Source: Hawksworthiomyces lignivorus (lineage: Eukaryota > Ascomycota > Sordariomycetes > Ophiostomatales > Ophiostomataceae). From it: a stretch of 64,000 bases of DNA. The position numbers and the translations under genes are program-made. Of the stretch, positions 1 to 10,530 are shown one piece after another. The notes beneath the pieces are model-generated. The model did no database searches, had not been told where the DNA came from, and was given only the letters and a program-made list of their open reading frames with translations. Every line of letters starts with the position of its first letter. Position 1 is the first letter of the stretch. The DNA lies in NCBI GenBank assembly GCA_002917075.1, contig NTMA01000033.1:186001-250000 (forward strand). Reading direction: 5' to 3'.

Positions 1-1106
1 ACGCGCTTGTCCGCAGATAAGAGTGTCGGGTGGAACGCGCGCGCAGCGTCTTCGCGCGTAAAGTGCCGAGATTCGGACACCGGAACAAAGAGCTGCTGCA
101 GCGTGTAACCGTGGACGTGGATCTCATTGATCGGTTCGTGTCGCACGATCGACTCGCGCGAATTGTAGTAGGTCTGGGGTAGCATGGACAATACTGCTTC
201 TGCGTAAGGCTTGGCAAGTGGTTTCCCCTAAGCCATTTCGTCAGCTCATGTCGGCGAAACATCTCGCAGCAACAAATAACAAGCTAAGCTATGAACAAGT
301 TGTGAGGGTGGCTCAGAAAGATAAGCATGGCAAAAGTTTTGTAACCATATTTGTAGAGTCTTAATGACTAATCGAATTCTTTATGTATCATCACAGCCAG
401 GGAAGTAAATGGGGAAGACAAGAAACAGCTGAAAAAAAAATTACGAGCATACCTCTGCAACCCAGGCTTTTTCAACCTCCTTGAGACGCACCACGGCCGC
501 CACTCGTCGCATGTCAATGTTCAACTCCGCTGAAACGGCCTTGATGCTTTCGCCTTGGCGGACGACCTTGTGCCACACTAGTTCCCGTGCATCTTCGCTA
601 AGGACAGGTAGTGATCGGAAGTTCGGGTTTTGAGGAAAAGGGCGTGTGACAGGCTCGGGTGGATATACCTTACGGCGACCAGAACTTGCACTGTCATCAG
701 ATGCAGCTTCTTCCAAGTTCGCTGAGTCCGCCGAGGCCGCCGGTGCCTTGATGGGTTTGTACTGTACGCCAAATGTGTTGAACCATTCACGCATCCGGCG
801 TCTCCTGAGAGATGGCCGAGCAGCTGTTGTTGAGAAAGTGGGTGTAGAGGGTGTGAATATAGGTGAAGTAGAGGAGGCAGTGAGGGTTGAGAAAATAGGG
901 CGATTGCCTGAGGAAGACGCGAGCAGAGAATGATGATCATGATGGCAAAAAAGAGCTGTGGATAATCTCGCACACGAGGAATAAGCTGCCATGTAGCTCC
1001 CTTTGCTATTCAGTTGAAGCTTGCTGAAACTCGACACGATGCCTGCCGTGCTAGTCCCAGAACCAGGCGCAATGGACAATGCTGTCCGTGTATACGATGG
1101 CGACAT
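1..1106 (-). CDS. MRPS35: Mitochondrial small-subunit ribosomal protein mS45 (Mrps35/Bot1 family), 3' end cut by window edge
   Basis: A structural protein of the mitochondrial ribosome small subunit (Eukaryotic mitochondrial regulator/Bot1 family), acting in mitochondrial translation. The exons are 453-1106 and <1-227. The intron at 228-452 has a GTATGC donor and TTAG acceptor, and the join is phase 0. The basic, Ser/Ala/Thr-rich N-terminus fits a mitochondrial presequence. The body carries the family signature around REWFNTFGVQYKPIK and NPNFRSLPVLSED. It continues across the intron as GKPLAKPYAEAVLSMLPQT and HEPINEIHVH, which matches the order of the family. About 293 residues are visible and the C-terminus lies left of the window. 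I took the ATG at 1106 (context AACAATGTC). An in-frame ATG at 992 starts an equally presequence-like peptide and may be the true start. SSK1 lies upstream in the same orientation, 763 bp away. The family call is confident; the start is not. Confidence 0.88.
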
Positions 1107-1869
1107 TGTTAGGCGATATCGAGCACTTCGATGCCCTTCTCGACAAGATCGCGAGACAAATTTTTTTTTGAAGAGCTTGCCTAATAAAAACGAAGAGCTT
1201 TGGGAGCAAAAAAAATTTGCGCGGTTGGATTTTAATTAGTGAATTGAAGTCCCACATTATTTGTGTGGCTGTGCGAATCCACCGCCACAGCTACCTTCAG
1301 AAAAGACACCTCCTGTAGTTCGGGGAACCAATACAGGGCATCCTAATGACAACAGCGGGAGTTTTGCTAGTATTACCGGCGCATCAACGAGACACAAATT
1401 CTCAAGTTACCCGATTTGCACTTTACACTTTGTCCATACCGCGGAATTCAATGAGGCGTTGTATTATCTGAACTACGTACACAACATTATTAACCTGAAA
1501 ACAGCTACGATGAGTCGACGGACAGAACAGCTATTTGTGTCATTCTCTAGGATTAAAAGATATAGATATGATATCATGAAATAAAGTGAACAATCCAGGC
1601 TTCCATATATATCCTGGCTCCGCATTGTTGCACCAAAAAAAAAAAAAATGAATCCTAATATCGAGATCGGTTCGCTCTCCGCATGTAATAAAACTGGGGA
1701 GACACGACAATTGAAAAGACTAAAATAAAAGGGGTATACGTGTGCTGCGATTCTTAGTGCTCCAACAATTGGAAAACCCTTTTCAACCTTTTCAACCAAA
1801 AAAAAAAAAAAAAAAAAAAACATGTAGCAAAAGAAGGCAGCGGTCAGATCTCCCAGTGTATCTAATATA
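1107..1869. other. Intergenic: Mrps35 promoter and SSK1 3' flank
   Basis: No supportable gene. It holds the promoter side of the Mrps35 gene, which starts at 1106, and the 3' flank of SSK1, which stops at 1870. It includes an uninterrupted run of 23 A at 1798-1820 and a shorter A run near 1636. Reading frames here lack coding character. Confidence 0.6.
1798..1820. repeat. A23 homopolymer
   Basis: Twenty-three consecutive A on the plus strand, about 50 bp downstream of the SSK1 stop. Seen on the SSK1 coding strand it is a poly-T tract in the 3' flank. Length is probably variable and prone to sequencing error. Confidence 0.9.
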
Positions 1870-4215
1870 TCATGGTTGAGTTTTTGCCTCTTCCGTGGTG
1901 CTCGGGGGCGGCGGGAAATCATCAGGAGACGACGAACCCTCACCAGTCTCGTTAGCGGTTGGCCGTTTTGGTTTGGCCGACTGTAATAATTGCGCTCTCG
2001 TCGCTAGAGAAGAGCCAGAACCAGAGGCGGGTGTAGTACCGACTCCTCGAGTCGGGGATCGCACTGTTGCTGGTGAGTCTGCAGACGACGCTGTTGCAAT
2101 TGTATCTGAGCTCTCGCCTGTTTCATGGTTAACAGATGCAACAGAGGGCCGCTTAACATGAGCTGTCTGTTTCTTAGATTTTTTCGAAGTAGAATCAGCC
2201 GCTCCGCTGCCGTCCCCAGCTTCGGTGGTTGCGGGTAATTTAAGCTCTTTCCACTTGCGCCAACCATCAAAATCGATTAGGGCTTGCATGCACCCCCATT
2301 CCATAATCTTCTTTTCCAGCCAGACAAAATTAACGGGCTGCCCGAGAAGGGGCAATGTTAGTCAAAGTTTCAGACGTACCCATGGCAAGAGATCTTGAGT
2401 GAATAGGATGATAGCAAAGGCAGGAGAAAGAGCACTGAAGTATCACATACCTTTGTTAGAAAATCATTACACCCGGCTGCCAAAGCGTCATTGCGGTCGC
2501 TCTGCAATGAACTAGCCGTCAGAGCTACGATAATGACGGGGCTCTTAAAAAGGGATTTGTTTGCGAGCTTGTCAGACCGCGGATCGCGGCCGTTTCCTAT
2601 AGAATCGCTTGGAGTTGACGCAAATACACCTATTGAATTGACCCGTTCAAGACGGCGGATTTCGCGTGTGGCCTCGAGACCTGACATTAAGGGCAATTGG
2701 ATATCCATAAGAACCAAATGAAACCCGCCAGAGCGCCACTTGGTCACAGCCTCTCGGCCGTTCATTGCTGTCTGCCAGCGCACCTTAAGACGCTTGACAA
2801 AGGCTTCAAGGAGCTTCAGATTGATAATGTTGTCCTCCACAATGAGAACGTTGATAGGTGGCACTGTCAGGGGGCCCAGCTGTACTACCTCGGGCCGCTC
2901 TTCGTCGATCGGTCGAATGGACTTCTTTTGTTTCTTGCCCCGCATGGGAGACATTGGCCGCGGAGGAGACACGCCATTCCGCATGGCTGTGGATTGGCTT
3001 CCACCAGCCTTGCCATTGACCATGGAGCTCTGGCCGTTTATATCGACACTGGGGTCTACCAAAGATTGCCCGCCAGAAGAAGTAATGTTTTTGCTTTTCG
3101 AGCTGCCACTAGCCCCGGCAATACTACCTTTGCCGGCCGAATTAGACACCGGAGCGGCAATGGAGACCTTCGGACCGCCTATTTGGCCATTCGCCGATGA
3201 GCCTGAACCCGTGGATAAAACACCTCCGGAGAGTGGTACCGACAGGTCTAAATAATAAGCAAGACAAACAATTAGCTACCATAATGCAACGTCCTTGCCA
3301 TATACTTATACAAGGGAGAAGGGAACAAAGCAAGCACAACTCACCGCGGCTAATTCCAGATCCAGATCCGTCAATATCAGGCGTCGTCGAAATTTGACGA
3401 TGCAATTTGGGCCGGTCGGATCGGTCTTTGTGAGATCGCCGGGAGCCACCCGGTGATGGCAGACTTGGTATCGGTGGTGCTTGACCAGTGGATATAATGG
3501 ACATAGAGTGCGGATGGAGCAGAGGGCTGCCGCTAGGGCCGCCACCAGTCGCCGGAGCAGATGATGAAATGGCAGCAGACGTACCGCCAGCGCTTTCTGG
3601 AGGTGTGCGTAAGTTGAGATTCAAGTGAGTTTTGTGGGTCTGATGGCCGTGCTGATGGTGGTGTCGGTGACTGGACGAAGAAGAGTAATGGTGGTGTGAA
3701 GAGGCGGAGCGGCCGTACGCGGAATCTGGGGCGAGAGTCGAACTATAATCTGAATCCCCGGTGGTCGTACCGTGATTGTAATACTCGGATACAGCGCTGG
3801 GTCCAAAATAATCCGTTCTCTGCTCAGCTGAACTGTTGTTTGCCGAGTGACCATCGCGATAGGAAGAAACGTGAGGGGGGCCCCCACGAGGTGAGGCAGT
3901 TGGTGTTATTCTCCGTAATGGCACATCGATAAGTAGTGCTTCGTCGATCGTCTGGCCACCGGGGTAATACACATCAAGTGTCCGCACCATGCGCTCGTCG
4001 GGCCCGAGTATGCGTTCGCATTCGTGGGGCTCACGCGGGATGAGACGCAGAGTGATGTCCGGCGCATCGTATATACGACCCAATGAGTTTCCGTACTTAC
4101 GCAAGAGCATTTCACGCACATCGTCGACGACGTCTGTCTCATTGAACGCTACAAGCGTAGCTGATGCACCGGGCCGTCGAACCCATACTTTCCGTATTCC
4201 CCCGGAAGAAGACAT
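1870..4215 (-). CDS. SSK1: SSK1-type response regulator of the HOG stress MAPK pathway
   Basis: Receiver protein at the end of the fungal two-component phosphorelay. In the family, unphosphorylated Ssk1 activates the MAPKKK feeding the Hog1/SakA osmostress MAPK. Three exons (3345-4215, 2451-3247, 1870-2337) join in frame to 711 aa. The introns use GTGAGT and GTATGT donors. The conserved N-terminal block starts with KVWVRRPGASATLV. A long Ser/Gly/His-rich low-complexity stretch follows. The receiver domain spans about residues 420-580 with the acidic pair in VLIVEDN, the likely phospho-Asp in LVLMDIQLP (about residue 472), the Thr in VALTAS and the Lys in the exon-spanning LTKP (about 556). 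The Ssk1-specific tail WGCMQALIDFDGWRKWK comes next, then a Ser/Thr-rich C-terminus. All key receiver residues are present, so the protein looks functional. The longer open frame above 4215 has only a TTG, so the ATG at 4215 is used. Confidence 0.95.
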
Positions 4216-7200
4216 AGCACAGCTCCCTAGGGATGTCGAAAGATCTTGGTAAGGTAAAGGAATAAAGGTCTCGAGAGCCACGAATATAAACGGAAGCGGA
4301 GAAGGTAGAGGAAAGAGGACAACGTCGACGTTCGAACGAGGATAAGTTGGTTGCTGCAAAAGTCGCTGCAGTTTTCCGTTATGCTATTCTCTTGCAATGA
4401 AAAGAACGGTTCCGCATCCTAATCATTTCCAGTACCGATGACGCCCGTGTCGAACTGCTCAAACCGGGCTGCTTTCCCAGGACCGTCCGTTGGCACACGG
4501 ATCTCGGAGCTTAGAGTAAAACAGCAATCGGCAATGGCTGGTGATGGTGCCGCCATCTTGTGAGCTTTGGAGTACGATTATGTAATTGAGCAGCCCTGTA
4601 CATAGTCTGTGGGAGCCAGTTGACAAATAATTCACGTGTCAAATAGAAGGTCACGTGTAAATTATGAAAAAATAATAATAATAAAAAACAGCTAAATTTG
4701 GATTGATGTGCAATGACTGAGAACAGAGCACGACACTAGCAATTCAACACAATTGCTCCTCTTTGCCATGCGCAGAGAACAGTAACAGATTAGATAAATC
4801 CGGCTCTTATCTGCCTTCAGTCTCTCTATGCTCGTACACCGTCACGGTAAGCTTACTATAGTAATCGAGGTCGGCATTCAGATATAATTAAGCCAATCTA
4901 ATTTCCTTCAGACCCAGAGTCTGTGAGGTGTGAAATCCAAGCCTGCGAATGGCAGGATTTCCCTTTTGCTTGTTTCGTGTAAGACGAAATACACTTGGAA
5001 AATGTTCATGTATCGCTTAATTTTCCTGAAACTGAGGGCCATCAGGTTATTCCACTTCGGCTAGAGTACGTTAAAACAGGTCGCCGAATGTGCGTTGATC
5101 CGGCGAGTAAAAACCTCCCACGGTGTTTTTTGAGAAAGTCACTAGATCCTGCGGATTGGCTACTCTGAGGCTTAGGTCTTTCGCCGACGGAATTGATAAT
5201 AAGCAATCCTGAACAACAGGGTAGACAAGTGCTAGCTGTAGCAAAAGAGGATGAGAAGTAGCCAAGTAAATTAATAAATCAATGTATCAATGTATGTGTT
5301 TCTTTACGAAATCGATGCTGTTTGTTTATACTAGTCTACAGAGGACGCTCTTTTGTTTCATGCCTGTATCATATGAGCTCCGTTTGGCACTTGGCCGGCC
5401 ATAAAAATATCAATATGGCAGTCGCAGAGTTCAATTTACTCTTCGAGGCTAACGCTTACTTCTGCATGCTTATCGGCGGATTGATAAACTGACAGGCTTC
5501 CTTTTACGGTAGATAAAATAAGAGCAAAAAGAAAGAAAAAAGAAAAAAGAAAAAAAAAGCAGGACACCCTCTCTAAACTTGCCGACAGTGGTCGCCGTCC
5601 TTTTCCTAGTCTCCGTGATGAGGGATACATCTTCACCAGAGACGCTTCTGCATCTATTCCAGGGGACGAACAGTGAGAATGAAATATAGGTTGACTACGA
5701 AAATAGGTTGACTACGAAATCGTTTGGGGACCAACCACCAAGCTTCATTGTTGCACCAATGATCAAGATGCACAGTGGTGTAACTACGAAAACTAAATAG
5801 CTTGGAAGCGACTACAAATACCGGAGAGGAAGCAAAGAGTGGAGGGCGCGACAAGATGATGCTGATCGGTGAAGAATTTCCGCCAGTTCCAGTGAACGTC
5901 TAGTAGGTGAAGATGAACAAAACTGCTCTATTATTGGAGGAAACTCAGGCAAATCGGCGGTATTTTGATTCTTTGCTCACAAAGCTAAAGAAGAAAGGTG
6001 CGCAAAAGAAGATCGAAGGAATAAAATACCTAATAAGCCCCAAGCCACTTAAATCCTTTTATGCAACATGCTCGGTTCTTTTGTAATATCTGGGTCACTC
6101 TTCGCCTTTTTTGGGAGGAGGGAGAAAACGAGGCAAGTGAGTGAGTCGATTCGATCGTAGGGTGTCAGTTCCGATCATCATCAATTGTCTTGGTAGCCAA
6201 TCTTTTCCACTAGCTTGCTTTTATTCAGTCGTAGGGACATACCAATGGCGAGGCTGCTGTGCATACCATCACATTTTGTAGAACCTGGTGCCAGACCCAA
6301 AACACTCCAATCTACACACCCCTTTAAACAGAAATGCATGCAGGAGACTTTTCTACGGATGCTGTAGGTTGCTAGTGTGGCAGCCGAAAGGAGAGTAAAT
6401 AGGGAGGGCCTGCAGACAATTGCAGCTAGATATGCATGGCTTTACATGGTGGTGTCGTTGAGGTGTGACTTTATACGACTTTTAGCGTATTCTCTTTACG
6501 GCTCTGTATCCGACGATCAGCAGAAAAAGAAAAGAAAAAGAGGGCAAAAAAGATAATGAAAGTACGAAAAAAAAGCACAAGCGTGCAGGCTTGGATTGCC
6601 TTTCTTGTCACAGCACATGTGAAGCTGAGATACTTAAGTGTGTTTTAGGCTTTCGTCATATATCAGAATATGTCGAATGCTGCATGTCCTCTTTTTTTTG
6701 GTGTGATCGCATTCGCATTTGTATACTAAACAAATAATGAAAACAATAAGTTAAGTATCAGAGAATGTTGCATTGGCGTCAGCGATAAGCAGTGCCGAGA
6801 TATCCTCCGTACTGATACTTGGACGTTGGTTTCTTGTTTCTGCTGCGCAACATAAGAAGCCTGTATGGTGCCCCTCACCACCTAGAAATACCTAACCGAG
6901 CCTTCGCCCAATTGTAACAATTCCTGTGGAACAATGTCGGTGAAATTTGGCGTATTTAAAGTTGCACCAACAACTGCACTCTCAAATAAAGGCAAGGCGG
7001 AGGAATGCCCCGACGTGCTAGTGTAAGAGCCAGAGCCAGGGCTGGGGTTATTCAATAAATCTGCAAAAAGCTCCAGGAACATACCACAGAGGCGCCACTT
7101 TCGCTCTAAATGACTCTGCTGCATTGCCAAGGAACCGTTAGCAATGGTGAAGTCTAGAAACTAGAGAAACTGGGGTCGTTTCTTAGCTCTGTATGCGTCT

Positions 7201-9232
7201 AGCCGCCCTTCACAACGTTCCGTGGAGGTCGGGCTTCTTCTAACAGTGGTTAACTCCACTTGGCACTCTCTTCCTCAAGCCCTGCCCTTTCCACAAGCTG
7301 CCGCCCTCTTCTGGCGACTTTGGGACTGGAAGGAGGTGATATCCTTGCCGTGGGCGGGATGGCAAGAGGTGTCTAGTGACCACTCAGTGGTTAGCATGTG
7401 TAGAAGACGAGGCATCCCTGTTTACCTACCTTCCGTCTCTGGCCTTCCTAATGGTCCCAAAACTAGAGTGGGATGGCTTAGTGGTCTACAGATGTATATG
7501 CTCGAGAGCTTTTAAGGTTTTTAGCTGCTCGAAGTAGTGATTCATTTGTCGAGTGCCAGCTAAAATTGATCATCGTCGTGGAGTACGCTCTGGCTCTTGT
7601 ACGAGCAGAAGGCAAGGCATTATTTTCCATACTCTTACCAGCTGCTTGTGGCGAGACTAGTGACTACGGTGGCGCCAATGCAAGCGCAACTTTTGCCGTG
7701 TCTTTGTAGACCCCAAAGCGCGCGCAAATGCATCAGCCAAGTAAGATAATGCCGGCAGCTGTACTTACACAAGTGGTAGTTGATGAAAGGAGTGGAGCCA
7801 ATTGGCATTGCATCAAGCTGTGCACAATCCAACATGATGACCGTTGTCACTGAGACTCGAAAATGAATTGTCGACCACTATTGTTATCAGTGGTGTACAA
7901 GGTTAATCTTTCGTTCTGTGCGTTCTCGCAGTTGATCTCTGCATAGAAACTGGGGACGGGCTGGTCGATTATAAGGCGGATGGCGCGCGACAACAGCAAG
8001 CGCTTCTGCAGAGATCACCCGCGCATCCGGAGCAGCATTTGCCACCGCGTGGCAAGCTTGTTGCGCGCCAACGTAATACTTAGCGGTCAACGATGGGGAT
8101 AGCTTGCTGCCTATCATTAACTTCGCGGGTCCTTCGAGTATGTACATACACAGGCAAAAAGGAGAGAAAGGATCAATCATAGCTACATGACACATTTGTC
8201 TACACCAATGCAACATAAATACGCTGGTAAACTAGAGCGTACACTAGACGACTTTGCTGCTGGTCTGAGAGTCCCTAAGGCACAGCTATTGCAGAAATGG
8301 CGGCCGCTCCAATTTCTATTGCCTTCATTCCACTGAGAAATTGATGCGCTAGCTGGATATGCTCCAGAAATTGCCTAATCGACTGTTCTCAGCTCTTCGA
8401 GCAAAGTAAAAAGCTGCTAAGAACCTATCCAAGTATGAGCGTGCAAATTTATTCAAAGAAAGCGAGACTGTGATTGGGCACAGAAACATCACAACTGCTT
8501 TGATAACTGTGGCCCGTGCTGTCTATATTTGAGTTTATCTAGTGTCAAAGATAGCCCATCTAAAAAGGTTGCGAAAGTAATCTCTTCCCTGAAAATGAGA
8601 GCACGATAGCAGTCCGACGATGCTAGCACTGATGCCTTCGCCCGAAGCTCTTTTTGGTTACTTCATAAGGATTATTCTAAGTAACATTGTCTAAAAGGTC
8701 CCTGGGGAGTCCTTTTATCCACTACTTATTATAGTTCCAATAAAAATCATTTCAGAGGAACCAAATGAATTCAAAGTCGCATCACTAAGGACAGGGAAGA
8801 TCCCGTATTACCTGATGTTCGAATGAGCACGCTGATAGCACGCCTCCTTTGAAAAAGAGGCATTGTGGTCCCAGCACGGTGATTTCGCCTAGCCAACACA
8901 TTGCCATCTAAGCAAGGGACAGTGCTGCGCAACTTTTGCATCAACGTGCAACAAGAGTAGTGCAAGAATATTAAGTAAATCAAACATTGTAGGCTATACT
9001 ATTAAGTAGCTGCATAGTAAGAGTACTAAGTAAAAGCTAGCAGCTTGGTGAGTGACTGACGCTAATCATAATAAGAATAAACAGAGAAATCTGAAAGTCT
9101 CGAGCAGCAAGTGCAAGAGAAGACTGTTGGCGATTAGAAGGGATAGTTAGAAAATTCTCAACACGATTGAAATACGCATCCAGCAATTTCCAAATGAATT
9201 AGATATACCAATAAAGCACTTCGCTTCTAAAG
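4216..9232. other. Gene-poor 5-kb interval upstream of SSK1
   Basis: No gene could be supported. The first few hundred bases are the SSK1 promoter, with a CACGTG pair described separately. The rest has many stops in all frames, poly-A/T stretches and a short tandem duplication near 5685-5715 (ATAGGTTGACTACGAA twice). Small open frames that could be relics are at 5071-5265 minus, 6882-7130 minus (82 codons), 7635-7850 minus and 7887-8216 minus. None shows a family signature I recognise. A 57-codon ATG frame at 5913-6086 plus is rich in Lys/Leu/Glu. Bases 7180-7480 are distinctly GC-richer than their surroundings. Confidence 0.5.
4633..4657. promoter_or_regulatory. Paired CACGTG boxes upstream of SSK1
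   Basis: Two CACGTG palindromes lie at 4633-4638 and 4652-4657, both in the context TCACGTGT, 19 bp apart start to start. They are about 420 bp upstream of the SSK1 ATG. CACGTG is the core bound by bHLH factors (Cbf1- and Pho4-like in yeasts). The regulatory role here is inferred from position and duplication only. Confidence 0.45.
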
Positions 9233-10530
9233 CTAAGCGAATACTCGTTTCGAGTAATATGGCTTGGTCAAAACTTCACGCAGCGCAGGCAGCCAGAAAC
9301 TTGCATTTTTCCACGACTCGAAGTCAGGAGCTGCGTAGATCTCTGTCAATGTATTAATTCCGCTGTGAAAAGCCAATGCTTCCCAGGATAAACTCTTTTC
9401 CAGCTCTTCGTAGTTCATCCCATAGTGAGTACTACTGAAGGTTCGGATGACGCTATTGATATCATCTTGGAGTTTAACTTGAAGAGAATTGTCCTATTAA
9501 TATAATACATTGTCAGTTGATCAGCTAAATAACACTTGATACGAACAAAAATTAAATACGACTCACGTACTTGGCTGTTATTCTCATAATCGCGACGCTC
9601 TTTATCCTTGAGTACCCAAATAGTTCCTTCCGTGAGGATACGAAGAGCAACGTAGCCGATGTGCGTGTCAACGGGTGATTTTGAAAGAAGCCGTTTGGAG
9701 AGAGGCCCATCTCCGTCACCGAAGAGTGTTTGCAGCAGCTCAGAGAGATACTTAGTTAAGACGACGTCACACTGAGCGGTGATCATGCGAGGCAGAGGAG
9801 ACTGGCCCGACATAGCTTTTGCATCTCCTGGTAGCTGGCTAATGCCCAGGCGAGCGGATCCTGTAATAAAAGCCGAGCGTGTCTTCTGGTCTAATAGGGA
9901 TATCGGTAAGCTGTGAACCAGCAGAGCACGGACAATGGGCCAGGCCAGGCCCCAAGTTAAGAGACATGCGCAAAATATGTGCATCGGCCTAGCAGTGTTT
10001 CCTTGAAAGTGTGTGTGTCTTACATCTTCCAAAATCATAGCACAACAGAACATCAAGTTCCGGAGCCTGTAGAAATTGCGTCGGCACTACAGCACTCGCA
10101 AAAAAGTTGAGGGTCTGCTCTCTTTTGATATGCTTACCAGCCCAGAATCAATTAGTCGGAGAGCTTCACGATGGGCGCAGCCCTCAGAAGCCGCCCAAAC
10201 TCGAGCCTGTTCTGGAATGCAGATACGGACCGAATGCAAGTACGCCGAAGGATCTACCAAGCCGTAGGCAGGCAGATTGACCCAACGTTGGTTGCCGGAG
10301 ACGTCCGTGTAACGGCGACCAGTTACGTCACCAAATCGAGGCACGAATTCTCGCACAATCACAGCCGACTGCAGATGTGTACCACTGGAGAAGGTAATCT
10401 CTACAGCAGAGGACTCTTCTTTCCAGTCTCTGGGACTGATAATGGGAAGCTCATCATCTTTGAAACGAGTAGTGAGATCCAAACCACCAACTCGATGGAA
10501 GACGACATTCGCGGGATTGGTCAACTGCAT
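9233..10530 (-). CDS. Uncharacterised fungal protein, four exons
   Basis: Function unknown. The exons 10138-10530, 10024-10086, 9571-9885 and 9233-9493 join in frame to 343 aa. Donors are GTAAGC, GTAAGA and GTACGT, and acceptors are TAG/CAG. The second intron (138 nt, a multiple of three) could be retained, giving 389 aa. I prefer splicing because it brings LMFCCAMILED next to KTRSAFITGSARLGI. That layout resembles the conserved stretch of a large group of unnamed fungal proteins often fused to, or lying near, Zn2Cys6 DNA-binding domains. The N-terminal third has the matching VREFVPRFGD and RWVNLPAYGL segments. No zinc cluster, signal peptide or membrane helix is visible. A TATA-like AT tract lies 30-60 bp upstream of the ATG at 10530. 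The family assignment is from memory and tentative. That this is a real spliced gene is fairly secure. Confidence 0.6.

Noticed and set aside
6882..7130. 82-codon minus frame, possible transcription-factor relic
   Set aside because: No family motif could be confirmed and neighbouring frames do not join to it in phase. Mentioned only within the interval description.
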